A stretch of 64,000 nucleotides of DNA from an uncultured Muribaculaceae bacterium (GTDB lineage Bacteria > Bacteroidota > Bacteroidia > Bacteroidales > Muribaculaceae): NCBI GenBank assembly GCA_934661195.1, contig CAKUJD010000007.1, forward strand, positions 122,912-186,911, in the 5' to 3' direction. Within the stretch, counting starts at the first letter, position 1; each line of letters starts with the position of its first letter. This document shows positions 33,613 through 43,380 of the stretch, in pieces. The notes under the pieces were generated by a model. The model was not told the DNA's origin, did not search any database, and saw nothing but the letters and a program-made list of their open reading frames with translations. Position numbers and translations under genes: made by a program.

Positions 33613-35349
33613 ATGATTAGTAAATGGAATGTATTGCCCATCACATCAAGCAATCAAGACGCCGAGGCAAGGCTTGCGGGAATGTTCCCGAAAAGTCCTG
33701 CCATAGCCCGGCTGCTGGTGTTGCGCGGCATCACGACTCGGGAGGAGGTGAACCGCTTCTTCAACCCGTCGCTGAGCCAGCTGCCCGACCCGTTCTTGAT
33801 GCGCGATATGGAAAAGGCCGTTGGCCGGCTCAACAGGGCCTTGGGGGCAAAAGAAAAAGTCATGGTCTACGGCGACTACGACGTAGATGGAACCACGGCC
33901 GTGGCACTGGTCTACCGGTATTTGCAGAACTTCTACTCAAATCTGGTGTATTATGTGCCTACGCGCGACGATGAGGGATATGGCATATCCAAGCAGAGCA
34001 TCGACTATGCCGCAAGCATAGGGGTGAAGTTGATAATAGTGCTCGACTGCGGCATAAAGGCCGTTGATGAAATAGCCTATGCCAAGGCGCAGGGCATCGA
34101 CTTCATTGTGTGCGACCACCATGTGCCCGACGAGGTGCTGCCCGATGCCGCCGCAATCCTCAACCCTAAACTAAAAGACGACGAGTATCCCTACAAAGAC
34201 TTGTCGGGCTGTGGAGTGGGCTTCAAGTTTATGCAAGCCTTCTCCAAAAGCAACGGCATAAGCGACCTTTACGGCCTCGACAGTTTGCTCGACCTGCTGG
34301 TGGTGAGCATCGCCGCCGACATAGTGCCCATCACCGGCGAGAACCGCGTGCTGGCATACTATGGTCTCAAAAGACTCAATTCAAACCCCAGCGTGGGCCT
34401 GCGCAGCATAATACGCCTGTGCGGACTCAGCAACAGGGAGATAACCATAAGCGACATAATATTCAAAATCGGCCCTCGCATCAATGCCTCGGGCCGCATG
34501 CAGTCGGGACTGGAATCGGTGGAGCTGCTTGTTACCAAGGATCCATCAGAGGCCTACGAGATAAGCAAGACCATCGACCAGTATAACAAGGACCGCAAAG
34601 AACTCGACCGCCAGATCACCGAGGAGGCTAACACCATAATCGAGGATCACATACAGCACATCAAGGACAAGCGCCCCATAGTGATTTACAACCGACAGTG
34701 GCACAAGGGCATAATCGGTATTGTTGCCTCGCGCATTGCCGAGCTCTACTTCCGCCCGTCGGTGGTGCTCACTTATGCCGACGACGGCATCGTGATAGGG
34801 TCGTCGCGCTCGGTGCGCGGCTTCGACATCTATTCGGCCATCAAGTCGACGCGCGACCTGCTTGAGACGTTCGGCGGCCACACCAATGCCGTGGGGCTGT
34901 CGCTCAAGGAGGAGAACATAGGCGAGTTCCGCCGCAGGCTTGAGCAGTATGTGGAGCAGCACATCACGCTCGACCAGGTGACGCCGCAAATCGACGTCGA
35001 CTGCGAACTTGATTTTGGCGAAATCAATTCCGACTTCCTGAAATACCTGCGCCAGTTCAACCCCTTCGGCCCAGGCAACCAAAAGCCCGTGTTTGTAACA
35101 CGCGGCGTGTATGACTTCGGCACAAGCAAACTCGTGGGCCGCAATCAGGAGCACATAAAGTTTGAACTGGTCGACAGCAAGTCGGACAACATAATGAACG
35201 GCATCGCCTTCAACATGCACCAGTATTTCGACCACATCAAGCAGCACAAGCCTTTTGACATATGCTACACCATTGAGGAGAACAAGCACCGCAACAGCAG
35301 TTCGGTGCAGCTGCAAATTAAGGGCATAAGGATTCCGGCCAATGACTGA
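33613..35349 (+). CDS. recJ: single-strand-specific 5'-3' exonuclease RecJ
   Basis: 578 residues, normal for RecJ. DHH-phosphoesterase motifs: YGDYDVDGTTA (Asp88/90/92), ILDCGIKA and VCDHHVPDEV (about 173), followed by the DHHA1 domain with GGHTNAVGLSL and the OB-type C-terminal part. It degrades the 5' strand in RecF-pathway recombination and mismatch repair. Its stop overlaps the start of a recQ gene by 8 nt, which links nuclease and helicase in one operon. Confidence 0.94.
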   Translation: MISKWNVLPITSSNQDAEARLAGMFPKSPAIARLLVLRGITTREEVNRFFNPSLSQLPDPFLMRDMEKAVGRLNRALGAKEKVMVYGDYDVDGTTAVALVYRYLQNFYSNLVYYVPTRDDEGYGISKQSIDYAASIGVKLIIVLDCGIKAVDEIAYAKAQGIDFIVCDHHVPDEVLPDAAAILNPKLKDDEYPYKDLSGCGVGFKFMQAFSKSNGISDLYGLDSLLDLLVVSIAADIVPITGENRVLAYYGLKRLNSNPSVGLRSIIRLCGLSNREITISDIIFKIGPRINASGRMQSGLESVELLVTKDPSEAYEISKTIDQYNKDRKELDRQITEEANTIIEDHIQHIKDKRPIVIYNRQWHKGIIGIVASRIAELYFRPSVVLTYADDGIVIGSSRSVRGFDIYSAIKSTRDLLETFGGHTNAVGLSLKEENIGEFRRRLEQYVEQHITLDQVTPQIDVDCELDFGEINSDFLKYLRQFNPFGPGNQKPVFVTRGVYDFGTSKLVGRNQEHIKFELVDSKSDNIMNGIAFNMHQYFDHIKQHKPFDICYTIEENKHRNSSSVQLQIKGIRIPAND

Positions 35350-37249
35350 CATCCACGCCATACTCAAAAAATATTGGGGATATGATGGCTTCCGCGAACT
35401 TCAGGAAGACATCATATCTTCGGTTTTGGGAGGCTACGACACACTGGGGCTCATGCCCACGGGCGGCGGCAAGTCGATCACGTTTCAGGTGCCGGCCATG
35501 GCCATGCCGGGCATGGCGCTTGTGGTCACGCCTATAGTGTCGCTCATGAAGGACCAGGTCGACGGCCTGGTGGCCCGCGGCATAAAGGCCACCTACTTGC
35601 ATGCGGGCCTCAGCATGGCCGAGGTGCGCCGCACCTACGAAAAGTGCATCAACGGCAACTGCAAGTTTCTGTATGTGTCGCCCGAGCGCCTGCGCTCCGA
35701 CACTTTTCTCGACCGGCTCAAGCGCATGCCCGTCAACATGATTGTGGTCGACGAGGCTCACTGCATATCGCAGTGGGGCTACGACTTCCGCCCGTCGTTT
35801 CTCAAGATAGCCGATGTGCGCACTCTGTTTCCTGCCGTGCCTGTGCTTGCGCTCACGGCCACGGCCACATCGGCTGTGGTGACCGACATAATGCGTGCGC
35901 TGCACTTCAGGGACGGGCGCGTGCTGCGCAAGAGTTTTGCCCGGCCCAATGTGGTGTATGTGGTGAGGCACACCGAGGAGAAGCTGGCCGAGCTGGTGCA
36001 CGTGCTGTCGTCGGTGGCAGGGTCGGCCATTGTGTATGTGCGCAGCCGCAAGCGCACTAAGGAGATAGCCGACGTGCTGAATGCTCGCCACATTTCGGCC
36101 AGCCACTATCATGCCGGCCTCGCCATCGAGGACAAGGCCGACAAGCAGGACAAGTGGCGCCAGGGCGAAATCAGGGTGATGGTGGCCACCAACGCATTTG
36201 GCATGGGCATCGACAAGCCCGACGTGAGAATGGTGGTGCACGTGGATGTGCCCAACTCCATAGAGGAATACTATCAGGAGGCGGGCCGTGCCGGGCGCGA
36301 CGGCCACACCGCCTATGCCGTGCTGCTGGCCAAGCCCACCGACCGCCGCACCCTTGAGCGCCACATCACCGACACGTTTCCTGAGAAAGACTTTATTAAA
36401 AAGGTGTATGAGCGTGTGGGCAACTTTTTGCACGTGGCTGTTGGCGAGGGATATGAGCGCGTCTACGACTTTAATTTCGCTCTGTTTTGCCGCACGTTTA
36501 AGCTGCCGGTGTTGCCCACGCACAGTGCTCTGCGCCTGCTCACGCAGGCCGGCTACATCGAGTTTGTTGAGGAGGTCGACACACAGTCGCGCGTCATGAT
36601 TCTGGTCGGCAAAGACGAACTTTACAACATCGACTGTGCCACACCGCAGGCCGACCGTGTGCTGCAAGCCATATTGCGCACCTATTCCGGACTGTTTTCC
36701 GACTATGTGTTTATCAGTGAAGATGTGATTGCGCGCCGCTTTGGCCTGTCGCGCGACACGGTGTATGAGGCGCTGCTCGAGTTCACGCGCAAGCACATAT
36801 TGCACTACGTGCCCCGCCGCCGCACCCCCTATGTGGTCTACACCACTTCGCGCGAAGAGCCTCGCTATGTGCAAATTCCCAAGCGCGTGTATGAGGATCT
36901 GCGCGAGCGCATGCGTCAGCGCATAGCTGCCGTGGAGGGCTATGTGTTCAGCTCCGACCGCTGCCGCGAGGGCATGATGCTCAGCTATTTTGGCGAGGAG
37001 GCCGCTAAGCCGTGCGGCCACTGCGACGTGTGCATCGACCAGCGCCGCCGTGCCAGCCATAGACGCGATGATGTGCGCCAGGGCATACTCTACATGGCTC
37101 AGGTCAGGCCGCGCCAGGCGCGCGAGTTTGTCGACACGCTGTCGTTTCCAGCCGATGAGGTGTATGCCGAGCTTGAGTTCCTCACCGACGAGGGCTTAAT
37201 CAGGCGCCAGCCCGACGGCACCTACGTCAATCCTGTGCCGCTCGATTGA
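35342..37249 (+). CDS. RecQ-family helicase with displaced zinc module
   Basis: 635 residues. The helicase core is clear: MPTGGGKSITFQ, VDEAHCISQWGYDFRP, TATATS and QEAGRAGRDG. After the core comes about 200 residues of winged-helix-like sequence, and only then the Cys module CREGMMLSYF...CGHCDVC near 555-580, which in canonical RecQ follows the core at once. There is no HRDC domain; a second winged-helix-like tail ends the protein. It is a paralog, not a copy, of the 22.5-kb RecQ, translationally coupled to recJ. Confidence 0.92.
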   Translation: MTDIHAILKKYWGYDGFRELQEDIISSVLGGYDTLGLMPTGGGKSITFQVPAMAMPGMALVVTPIVSLMKDQVDGLVARGIKATYLHAGLSMAEVRRTYEKCINGNCKFLYVSPERLRSDTFLDRLKRMPVNMIVVDEAHCISQWGYDFRPSFLKIADVRTLFPAVPVLALTATATSAVVTDIMRALHFRDGRVLRKSFARPNVVYVVRHTEEKLAELVHVLSSVAGSAIVYVRSRKRTKEIADVLNARHISASHYHAGLAIEDKADKQDKWRQGEIRVMVATNAFGMGIDKPDVRMVVHVDVPNSIEEYYQEAGRAGRDGHTAYAVLLAKPTDRRTLERHITDTFPEKDFIKKVYERVGNFLHVAVGEGYERVYDFNFALFCRTFKLPVLPTHSALRLLTQAGYIEFVEEVDTQSRVMILVGKDELYNIDCATPQADRVLQAILRTYSGLFSDYVFISEDVIARRFGLSRDTVYEALLEFTRKHILHYVPRRRTPYVVYTTSREEPRYVQIPKRVYEDLRERMRQRIAAVEGYVFSSDRCREGMMLSYFGEEAAKPCGHCDVCIDQRRRASHRRDDVRQGILYMAQVRPRQAREFVDTLSFPADEVYAELEFLTDEGLIRRQPDGTYVNPVPLD

Positions 37250-37319
37250 TAGTGCTTTGGCGTTAAATGCGGTCTGCCGCTTGCCGCATTGGCATTAATT
37301 GAGTAATTTCGCAAAACTT

Positions 37320-37979
37320 ATGTTAGCAACCGTCATTAATAGGATTCTCGCCGCCGCTGGGGCAAGTCTGGCTCTGGCCGCGTGCTCGCACACGCCGCCG
37401 GCTTGGCAGCCTATGGGCGACTTTGAGGTGACGTGCCACATGACCAAGGCTGTGGCCAAAGACTCGGCCACTCTGCTTCTGGCCGATGACGACTACGACC
37501 GTCTTAGGCTGCTTGGCGGCCAGCGCATCGACAGTGCCGGCACGTTCACATTCCGCGGCCAGACCAGCGGCGAGCATGTGGCTGTGCTGCGCTTCAGCGG
37601 TGAGAAACGCCCGTTCTGCTTTGTGCTTGGCCCAGGTGCCACCAGCATCGTGATCGACAAGAATAGGGTGGTGGTCACTGGTTCGAGCCAGAACCACGAC
37701 TACATAGCATGCCTTAAGGCCGTGAGGGAGCTGCAGCGCCAGCGCCGCAGCAATTTTGCCGCCTACTGCAAGGAGGCGGCCGACTCCACACTAAATGCCG
37801 CAAAGGAAAACCGCTACCAGGTCACCGACCACCGCCTTGCCGACTCCATCCAGTCGGTGTGCCTTGCGGGCATCAATGCAGGCTCACCGGCTGCCAAACT
37901 CATAGGCGAGCGGTGCATGCGCCTTCTCACTCCCGACAACCTGAAGCGTGTGGCTGCTGCAAAGTCTTCGGAACATTAA
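37320..37979 (+). CDS. DUF4369-like lipoprotein
   Basis: 219 residues with a lipoprotein signal (GASLALAACS lipobox). The following 110 residues (AKDSATLLLADDDYDRLRLL ... GTFTFRGQT ... FCFVLGPGATSIVID) fit the DUF4369 beta-sandwich seen at the N-terminus of Bacteroidetes thiol-disulfide lipoproteins, but the thioredoxin domain that usually follows is absent; a helical tail takes its place. ATG 37320 is chosen over an in-frame TTG at 37299. Same strand as recJ-recQ. Confidence 0.75.
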   Translation: MLATVINRILAAAGASLALAACSHTPPAWQPMGDFEVTCHMTKAVAKDSATLLLADDDYDRLRLLGGQRIDSAGTFTFRGQTSGEHVAVLRFSGEKRPFCFVLGPGATSIVIDKNRVVVTGSSQNHDYIACLKAVRELQRQRRSNFAAYCKEAADSTLNAAKENRYQVTDHRLADSIQSVCLAGINAGSPAAKLIGERCMRLLTPDNLKRVAAAKSSEH

Positions 37980-38018
37980 TGTATATAGCAAACCCTCAAA
38001 CACCCATAACATAAAGAT

Positions 38019-38765
38019 ATGAACTCACTGGCTAAAAACTTGCTTGCCCTTGCTGCGGTTGCGCTTGCCCACACCGCCGCTACCGCCCAGGGGACTCTGG
38101 CGCTGTTCAATCAAAACTCGTATGCAGGCTGGAACTACACGCGTCCCGGTTTTAAACTCGACACCTACAGCATAAGCATGAATAATGTGAAGCTTTACCG
38201 CTCGAGCAGCAATGTGGACTACACCCTTGTGTCACCCTCATTCACTTGCGCGGGGCTTAAGGCGGTTGATGTCGACGCCACGCTCTACTGCACCACAGTG
38301 CCTTCGGGCACCTACGACCTCAATCGCGGCTACCCTACGTTTCAGCTGCTCGACCTCAATGGCGGCGTGCTGGCCAGCGTTGACGTTGTCTTTGCCGAGG
38401 CTCAGCAATTTCATGAACATCTGCCTGTTAACATAAGTGTGCCCCAGGGCGCTGATCAGGCCAGACTGCGCGTGGCCGCATGGAACGCCGACCTCAACAG
38501 CACCATTTCGGTGCGTGAGGTGGCGGTGACTGCCAATGCGAGCGGAGTGGCGGCGGTGGAGGCCGGCCAGCCGTGTGTGGTGCAAGTCGGGCGCGGACTG
38601 CTCACTGTGAGTGCCGCCGCTGGCACACCGTGTGCCGTGTATTCGCCGTGCGGGCGCCTTGTGGCGCAGTTTGCAGCCACTGGAGAGCCCCGGCAGCTTG
38701 ATGTGCCGGCAGGATTGTATGTGCTGCGACTGGCCTCAACGGCGCAAAAAGTGCTGGTCCGCTGA
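38019..38765 (+). CDS. small secreted protein with sorting-type C-terminus
   Basis: 248 residues with a signal peptide (AAVALAHTAATAQG). A single beta-rich domain of about 150 residues (TLALFNQNSYAGWNYTR ... DYTLVSPSFTCAGLKAVDV) is followed by a tail, CAVYSPCGRLVAQFAATGE ... GLYVLRLASTAQKVLVR, of the same type as in the two large secreted proteins upstream. Function unknown. Confidence 0.75.
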   Translation: MNSLAKNLLALAAVALAHTAATAQGTLALFNQNSYAGWNYTRPGFKLDTYSISMNNVKLYRSSSNVDYTLVSPSFTCAGLKAVDVDATLYCTTVPSGTYDLNRGYPTFQLLDLNGGVLASVDVVFAEAQQFHEHLPVNISVPQGADQARLRVAAWNADLNSTISVREVAVTANASGVAAVEAGQPCVVQVGRGLLTVSAAAGTPCAVYSPCGRLVAQFAATGEPRQLDVPAGLYVLRLASTAQKVLVR

Positions 38766-38794
38766 TTTTTTAGTCAAGTTTTTTTTCGTATTGC

Positions 38795-38825
38795 TTGCCT
38801 GAAAGATTGTAAAAAGCTATATTTG
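38795..38825 (+). promoter_or_regulatory. promoter of the ECF sigma factor gene
   Basis: TTG (38795-38797), 20 bp, TATATTTG (38818-38825). It leaves a leader of about 100 nt. Confidence 0.78.
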
Positions 38826-38931
38826 CATCATAAAACATATTAAAAGTCCGCAAGTGCGGGCAAAACTGAAACTATAAAAACAAACCGCCTATTGACTCGA
38901 ACTTTACTCGTAGAACTAAAAGTAATTGACA

Positions 38932-39525
38932 ATGAGAGGTTTTAATGACGAGAGCGATGAACGCTTAATCGCATTGTACGTTGAGGGTGACAATAACGCC
39001 TTCGATGCACTTGTCGAGCGGCATAAAGTTCGGGTATACACTTACATTTGCGGATATGTGAAAGACGAGGAACTCGCCGACGACATATTCCAGGAAACAT
39101 TTGTGAAGGTGATAAGCACTATAAAGCAAGGCCGATATGTGGAAAACGGTCGCTTTGCCGCATGGATCACGCGTATAGCTCACAACCTCATAATCGACTT
39201 TTTCCGTCAGGAAAAGTCGGAAAATGTGCAGTCGGCCGACGGTACAGGTGTCAATATTCTAAACCGCAAGGAGTTGAGCGAGGCCACCATCGAAGACGAC
39301 CTCGTGCTAAGCCAGATTCACGCCGATGTGCGGCGCATGGTGATGCAGCTGCCCGACAACCAGCGCCAAGTGCTGGTGATGCGTTACTATAAAAACATGA
39401 GCTTCAAGGAAATTGCCGACACCACAAAGGTGAGTATCAACACCGCCCTGGGCCGCATGCGCTACGCCATTATAAATATGCGCCGCATGGCCGAGGAAAA
39501 CCACATTGCCTTGTCGCTGCAATAG
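38932..39525 (+). CDS. ECF-type RNA polymerase sigma factor
   Basis: 197 residues with sigma region 2 (FDALVERHKVRVYTYI, DDIFQETFVKV, GRFAAWITRIAHNLIIDFFR) and region 4 (LPDNQRQVLVMRYYKNMSFK then EIADTTKVSINTALGRMRYA); no region 3, as usual for ECF factors. The ATG at 38932 is preferred to the in-frame TTG at 38926. No anti-sigma or SusC/D gene lies beside it, so how it is controlled cannot be read here. Confidence 0.9.
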   Translation: MRGFNDESDERLIALYVEGDNNAFDALVERHKVRVYTYICGYVKDEELADDIFQETFVKVISTIKQGRYVENGRFAAWITRIAHNLIIDFFRQEKSENVQSADGTGVNILNRKELSEATIEDDLVLSQIHADVRRMVMQLPDNQRQVLVMRYYKNMSFKEIADTTKVSINTALGRMRYAIINMRRMAEENHIALSLQ

Positions 39526-39596
39526 CTGCGGCTGCGCCAGCCTGCTTCCGGAATTGAATCATGTGCCCGGCTTTTAGCAAATTTTGTGATGTATAA

Positions 39597-39628
39597 TTTG
39601 TTAAAAGAGCCGATATGATGTAATTTTG
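39597..39628 (+). promoter_or_regulatory. promoter of tig
   Basis: TTTG (39597-39600), exactly 20 bp, TAATTTTG (39621-39628): the best consensus match in the window together with that of ssrA. Confidence 0.85.
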
Positions 39629-39703
39629 CACCTACGTTTGGCCTCGTGTGCCCAGACGTGCATTATTCTTGTAATAAAATAAAACATATTATACTTCAAA
39701 AAA

Positions 39704-41059
39704 ATGAATGTAACATTAGACAAGAATGGTAACGTGAACGCCGTGCTCACAATATCATTTAAAGAAGAAGACTATCAGAACGACGTGAAGAAAGACCTGG
39801 CCGAGATTGGCCGCAAGCGCCCCCTGAAGGGCTTCCGTCCGGGACACGTCCCCGCAGCTCTGCTCAAGAAATATTATGGCAACGAAGTGCTCGCCAATGT
39901 CATCGACCGCAAGGTGAGCCAGGCGCTCAACGACTATATACGCGAAAACAAGCTCAACGTGCTGGGTGAGCCCATGCTGTCGAAGGACACCAAGGTGAAC
40001 TTCAACACCGACAAGGATTTTGCATTCAAGTTCGACCTGGGTCTGGCTCCTGAATTCGAGCTGAAACTCGACAAGCGCGTAAAGGTGCCTTACTACAACA
40101 TCGAAGTGAGCCAAGAGATGATTGACAAGCAGAACGAAAACTTCAAGAAGCGTTTCGGCAAGCAAGTGCCTGGCGAAACTGCTGCTGAAGACTCGCTGCT
40201 GCGCGGTTCAATGGTTGAGCTCAACGAAGACGGCACCGAGAAGGCCGACGGCGTGAAGGTGGAGAAAACCATAATCTCGCCGCAGTATCTTAAGAACGAC
40301 GACGAGAAGAAGAAGTTTGTGGGCCATAAGGTGAACGACGAAATCGTGTTCAACCCCTACAAGGCTGCCGACGGCAATGTCACCGAGCTGGCCGCCATGC
40401 TCAACGTCGACAAGAAGGATGCTGAAATCAAGTCGGACTTCAAGTTTATGCCCAACGAGATTCTCGTTAACCAAGAGGCAGAGATGAACCAGGAGTTCTT
40501 CGACAGCGTGCTTGGCAAGGACGAGGCAAAAGACGAAGCCACATATCTCGAGAAGCTGAAGGAAATGATTGCCAACCAGCTTAAGAACGACAGCAACTTC
40601 CGCTTCACCATCGATGCCGAAGAGGTGCTGAAGAAAAAGGTTGGCGACCTTGAGTTGCCCGATGAGTTCCTGAAGCGCTTCCTGCTGGCCCGCGCCGGCA
40701 AGGACGCCAATGAAAAGACACTTGAGGAGAATTATCCCAAGACCCGTGAGCAGATTGTGTGGCAGCTCATCAAAGAGAAGGTGGCCACCACGCTCAAAGT
40801 TAAGATTGAAAAGGACGATGTTCTGCGCCTGGCACGCTTCTATGCCGCTCAGCAGTTTGCACAGTATGGCATGACCAACATCCCCGATGATGTGATCGAC
40901 CGCTATGCCAACGAACTTCTGGAGAAGTCTGAGTATGCCACCGAAATCCAGAACCGCGCATTCGACGACAAGGTGTTCGCAGCCGTTAAAGACGCTGTGT
41001 CGCTCAACGAGAAGAATGTGACCGTTGAGGAGTTCAACAAACTGTTTGAGAAAAAATAA
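39704..41059 (+). CDS. tig: trigger factor, ribosome-associated chaperone
   Basis: 451 residues. The ribosome-docking signature GFRPGHVP lies near residue 44 in the N-terminal domain; a diverged FKBP-like segment (about 155-245) and the long helical C-terminal arms follow (VTVEEFNKLFEKK end). It shields nascent chains at the exit tunnel. It sits directly upstream of clpP-clpX, a common bacterial order, but a hairpin between them suggests at least partly separate transcription. Confidence 0.92.
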   Translation: MNVTLDKNGNVNAVLTISFKEEDYQNDVKKDLAEIGRKRPLKGFRPGHVPAALLKKYYGNEVLANVIDRKVSQALNDYIRENKLNVLGEPMLSKDTKVNFNTDKDFAFKFDLGLAPEFELKLDKRVKVPYYNIEVSQEMIDKQNENFKKRFGKQVPGETAAEDSLLRGSMVELNEDGTEKADGVKVEKTIISPQYLKNDDEKKKFVGHKVNDEIVFNPYKAADGNVTELAAMLNVDKKDAEIKSDFKFMPNEILVNQEAEMNQEFFDSVLGKDEAKDEATYLEKLKEMIANQLKNDSNFRFTIDAEEVLKKKVGDLELPDEFLKRFLLARAGKDANEKTLEENYPKTREQIVWQLIKEKVATTLKVKIEKDDVLRLARFYAAQQFAQYGMTNIPDDVIDRYANELLEKSEYATEIQNRAFDDKVFAAVKDAVSLNEKNVTVEEFNKLFEKK

Positions 41060-41153
41060 ATTGCAATCTTGAGGTGAGCGCCGGCAGGCTGCACAGCCGC
41101 TTTGGCGGCATGGCTTCACATTAGGTCGGCGCACACTCACTCACACAATATTC

Positions 41154-41190
41154 ATGGAGCGGCAAAGGGTTAATTTTCTTGCCGCTCCAT
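41154..41190 (+). terminator. hairpin between tig and clpP
   Basis: Perfect 12-bp stem ATGGAGCGGCAA / TTGCCGCTCCAT with a 13-nt loop; followed by TTGTTACC, so only a weak U-tract. Confidence 0.5.
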
Positions 41191-41276
41191 TTGTTACCAA
41201 AGGCCGGCACGGCCTGTAACGGCAAAATTGCAGTTGACTTTTAATTAGAAATAACCGTAAACACATCAAAAAAATA

Positions 41277-41954
41277 ATGGAAAGTAAAAGCGAATTCCGC
41301 AACTATGCGGTCAAGCATCTGGGCATGAACGGCCTCGCTCTCGACCAGTATTCACAGGCTATCAGCGACAGCTACATTTCGCCCACCATCATCGAAGAGC
41401 GCAAGCTCAATGTGGCTCAGATGGACGTGTTCTCACGCCTAATGATGGACCGCATCATATTCCTCGGCACGCAAATCGACGACTACACAGCCAATGTGAT
41501 TCAAGCGCAGCTTCTGTTCCTCGACTCCACCGATCCCGGCAAGGACGTGTCGATCTACATCAACTCTCCCGGCGGCTCGGTGTATGCCGGCCTCGGCATC
41601 TACGACACCATGCAGTATGTGCAAAGCAATGTGTCCACCATCTGCACCGGCATGGCCGCCTCGATGGCCGCTGTGCTGCTGGTGGCAGGCGAGAAGGGCA
41701 AGCGCTTTGCCCTCAAGCACTCGCGCGTAATGATTCACCAGCCTCTGGGCGGCGTGCAGGGCCAGGCTTCCGACATCGAAATCACCGCGCGCGAAATCCA
41801 GAAACTCAAAAAGGAACTCTACACCATCATCTCCGACCACTCCGGCCAGCCCTACGACAAGGTGTATGCCGACAGCGACCGCGACCATTGGATGACTTCG
41901 GCCGAAGCCCTTGACTATGGCATGATCGACAAAATTCTGGAGCGCAGCAAGTAA
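41277..41954 (+). CDS. clpP: ATP-dependent Clp protease, proteolytic subunit
   Basis: 225 residues. Catalytic triad: Ser129 in TGMAASMAA, His154 in VMIHQPLGG, Asp203 in SDRDHWM; the spacing of 25 and 49 equals that of E. coli ClpP. GTQIDDYTANVIQAQLLFL and YINSPGGSV are further family marks. It forms the protease chamber that works with ClpX, encoded 29 nt downstream. Confidence 0.96.
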   Translation: MESKSEFRNYAVKHLGMNGLALDQYSQAISDSYISPTIIEERKLNVAQMDVFSRLMMDRIIFLGTQIDDYTANVIQAQLLFLDSTDPGKDVSIYINSPGGSVYAGLGIYDTMQYVQSNVSTICTGMAASMAAVLLVAGEKGKRFALKHSRVMIHQPLGGVQGQASDIEITAREIQKLKKELYTIISDHSGQPYDKVYADSDRDHWMTSAEALDYGMIDKILERSK

Positions 41955-41983
41955 ATCAAATCAAAAAACTGAAAAGACATTAG

Positions 41984-43231
41984 ATGGCAAAGAAAAAAGA
42001 TGAGCTGCATTGCAGCTTCTGCGGTCGCGGCCAGAGTGAGGTGGAACTGCTGATGCCTGGCATTGAGGGAGTTTGCATCTGCAACGAGTGTGCCGAGCGG
42101 GCCGATGAACTTGCCCGCGAATACCTGAAGCAGACTTCAAACTCTGGCTCTGAGCCAAAGTTCGACCTTAAGTCGCTGCCCAAGCCCGCCGAAATAAAGG
42201 CGCACCTTGATGAATATGTGATAGGGCAGAACGACGCAAAAAAATATCTGTCGGTGGCTGTGTATAACCACTACAAGCGCCTGCTTCAGCCGCAAGACGA
42301 CGATGTGGACATAGAAAAGTCTAACATCATCATCGTCGGCCCCACTGGCACTGGCAAGACGCTGCTGGCCAAGACCATTGCCAAGTTTCTGAAAGTGCCT
42401 TTCGCCATAGTTGATGCCACGGTGCTCACGCAGGCCGGCTATGTGGGCGAGGACATCGAAAGCCTGCTCACCCGCCTGCTGCAGGCTTGCGACTACGATG
42501 TGAAGGAGGCCGAGCGAGGCATAGTGTTCATAGATGAAATCGACAAGATAGGCCGTAAGGGCGACAACCCGTCAATCACACGCGATGTGAGCGGCGAGGG
42601 CGTGCAGCAGGGACTGCTCAAGCTGCTCGAGGGCTCGATAGTCAACGTGCCGCCGCAAGGGGGGCGCAAGCACCCCGAGCAGAAAATGATTCCCGTCGAC
42701 ACCAAAAACATCCTCTTTGTGTGCGGTGGCGCCTTTGAGGGAATAGAGCGCAAAATCGCGCAGCGCCTCAACACTCACGTGGTGGGATATGGCACCGACA
42801 GCAAGATGCGCCGCATTGAGTCGTCAAAGCTGCTGCACTTCGTCACCCCTCAAGACTTGCGCTCCTATGGCCTGATTCCCGAAATCATTGGCCGTCTGCC
42901 CATTCTCACCAACCTTGAACCCCTTAAGCGCGAAGACCTGCGCCGCATTCTCACCGAGCCCAAAAACGCCATTGTGCGCCAATATGAAAAACTGATGGCC
43001 ATGGACGGCGTGAAATTCTCGGTGGCCGACGACGCGCTCGACTACATTGTCGACAAAGCAATCGAGTATAAGCTTGGCGCACGCGGATTGAGGTCGATAT
43101 TCGAGACCATTATGATGGAGGCAATGTATAAGATTCCGTCGTCGCGCAAAAAGACGTTTGTGCTCGACAAGGCTTATGCGGCCGAGCAGCTCGAGAAGTC
43201 TAACTTCGAGGTGCTGAAAGATGTGAATTGA
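41984..43231 (+). CDS. clpX: ATP-dependent Clp protease, ATP-binding subunit ClpX
   Basis: 415 residues. N-terminal zinc domain with Cys10, Cys13, Cys33 and Cys36; AAA+ core with [12 protein letters not shown] (Walker A), [12 protein letters not shown] (Walker B), the pore loop GYVG, and a C-terminal small domain with GARGLRSI. It unfolds tagged substrates, including proteins bearing the GENNYALAA tag encoded by ssrA in this window, and feeds ClpP. Operon with clpP. Confidence 0.96.
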   Translation: MAKKKDELHCSFCGRGQSEVELLMPGIEGVCICNECAERADELAREYLKQTSNSGSEPKFDLKSLPKPAEIKAHLDEYVIGQNDAKKYLSVAVYNHYKRLLQPQDDDVDIEKSNIIIVGPTGTGKTLLAKTIAKFLKVPFAIVDATVLTQAGYVGEDIESLLTRLLQACDYDVKEAERGIVFIDEIDKIGRKGDNPSITRDVSGEGVQQGLLKLLEGSIVNVPPQGGRKHPEQKMIPVDTKNILFVCGGAFEGIERKIAQRLNTHVVGYGTDSKMRRIESSKLLHFVTPQDLRSYGLIPEIIGRLPILTNLEPLKREDLRRILTEPKNAIVRQYEKLMAMDGVKFSVADDALDYIVDKAIEYKLGARGLRSIFETIMMEAMYKIPSSRKKTFVLDKAYAAEQLEKSNFEVLKDVN

Positions 43232-43265
43232 TTTTTCCCTCCCCCGACTTGAATAAAAAATATGT

Positions 43266-43311
43266 GCAATTGCCCGCAAGACTGTTTTCAGCCTAGCGGG
43301 CATTGCTTTTT
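43266..43311 (+). terminator. intrinsic terminator of clpPX
   Basis: Stem CAATtGCCCGC / GCGGGCATTG (one bulge) followed by CTTTTT. Confidence 0.75.
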
Positions 43312-43347
43312 GTGCAGTTGCATCGCAAAATGAGTCATGTTATTTAG

Positions 43348-43355
43348 TATATTTG
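43348..43355 (+). promoter_or_regulatory. -7 element of the WYL gene
   Basis: TATATTTG, 25 nt before the ATG; nearest TTG is 27 bp upstream, longer than usual. Confidence 0.55.
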
Positions 43356-43380
43356 CATCGGTAACAAACCAAGATGAAGA

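Noticed and set aside
35318..37060. 580-codon open frame on the minus strand
   Set aside because: Antisense of the second recQ; His/Arg/Ala-rich shadow with no recognisable motif.
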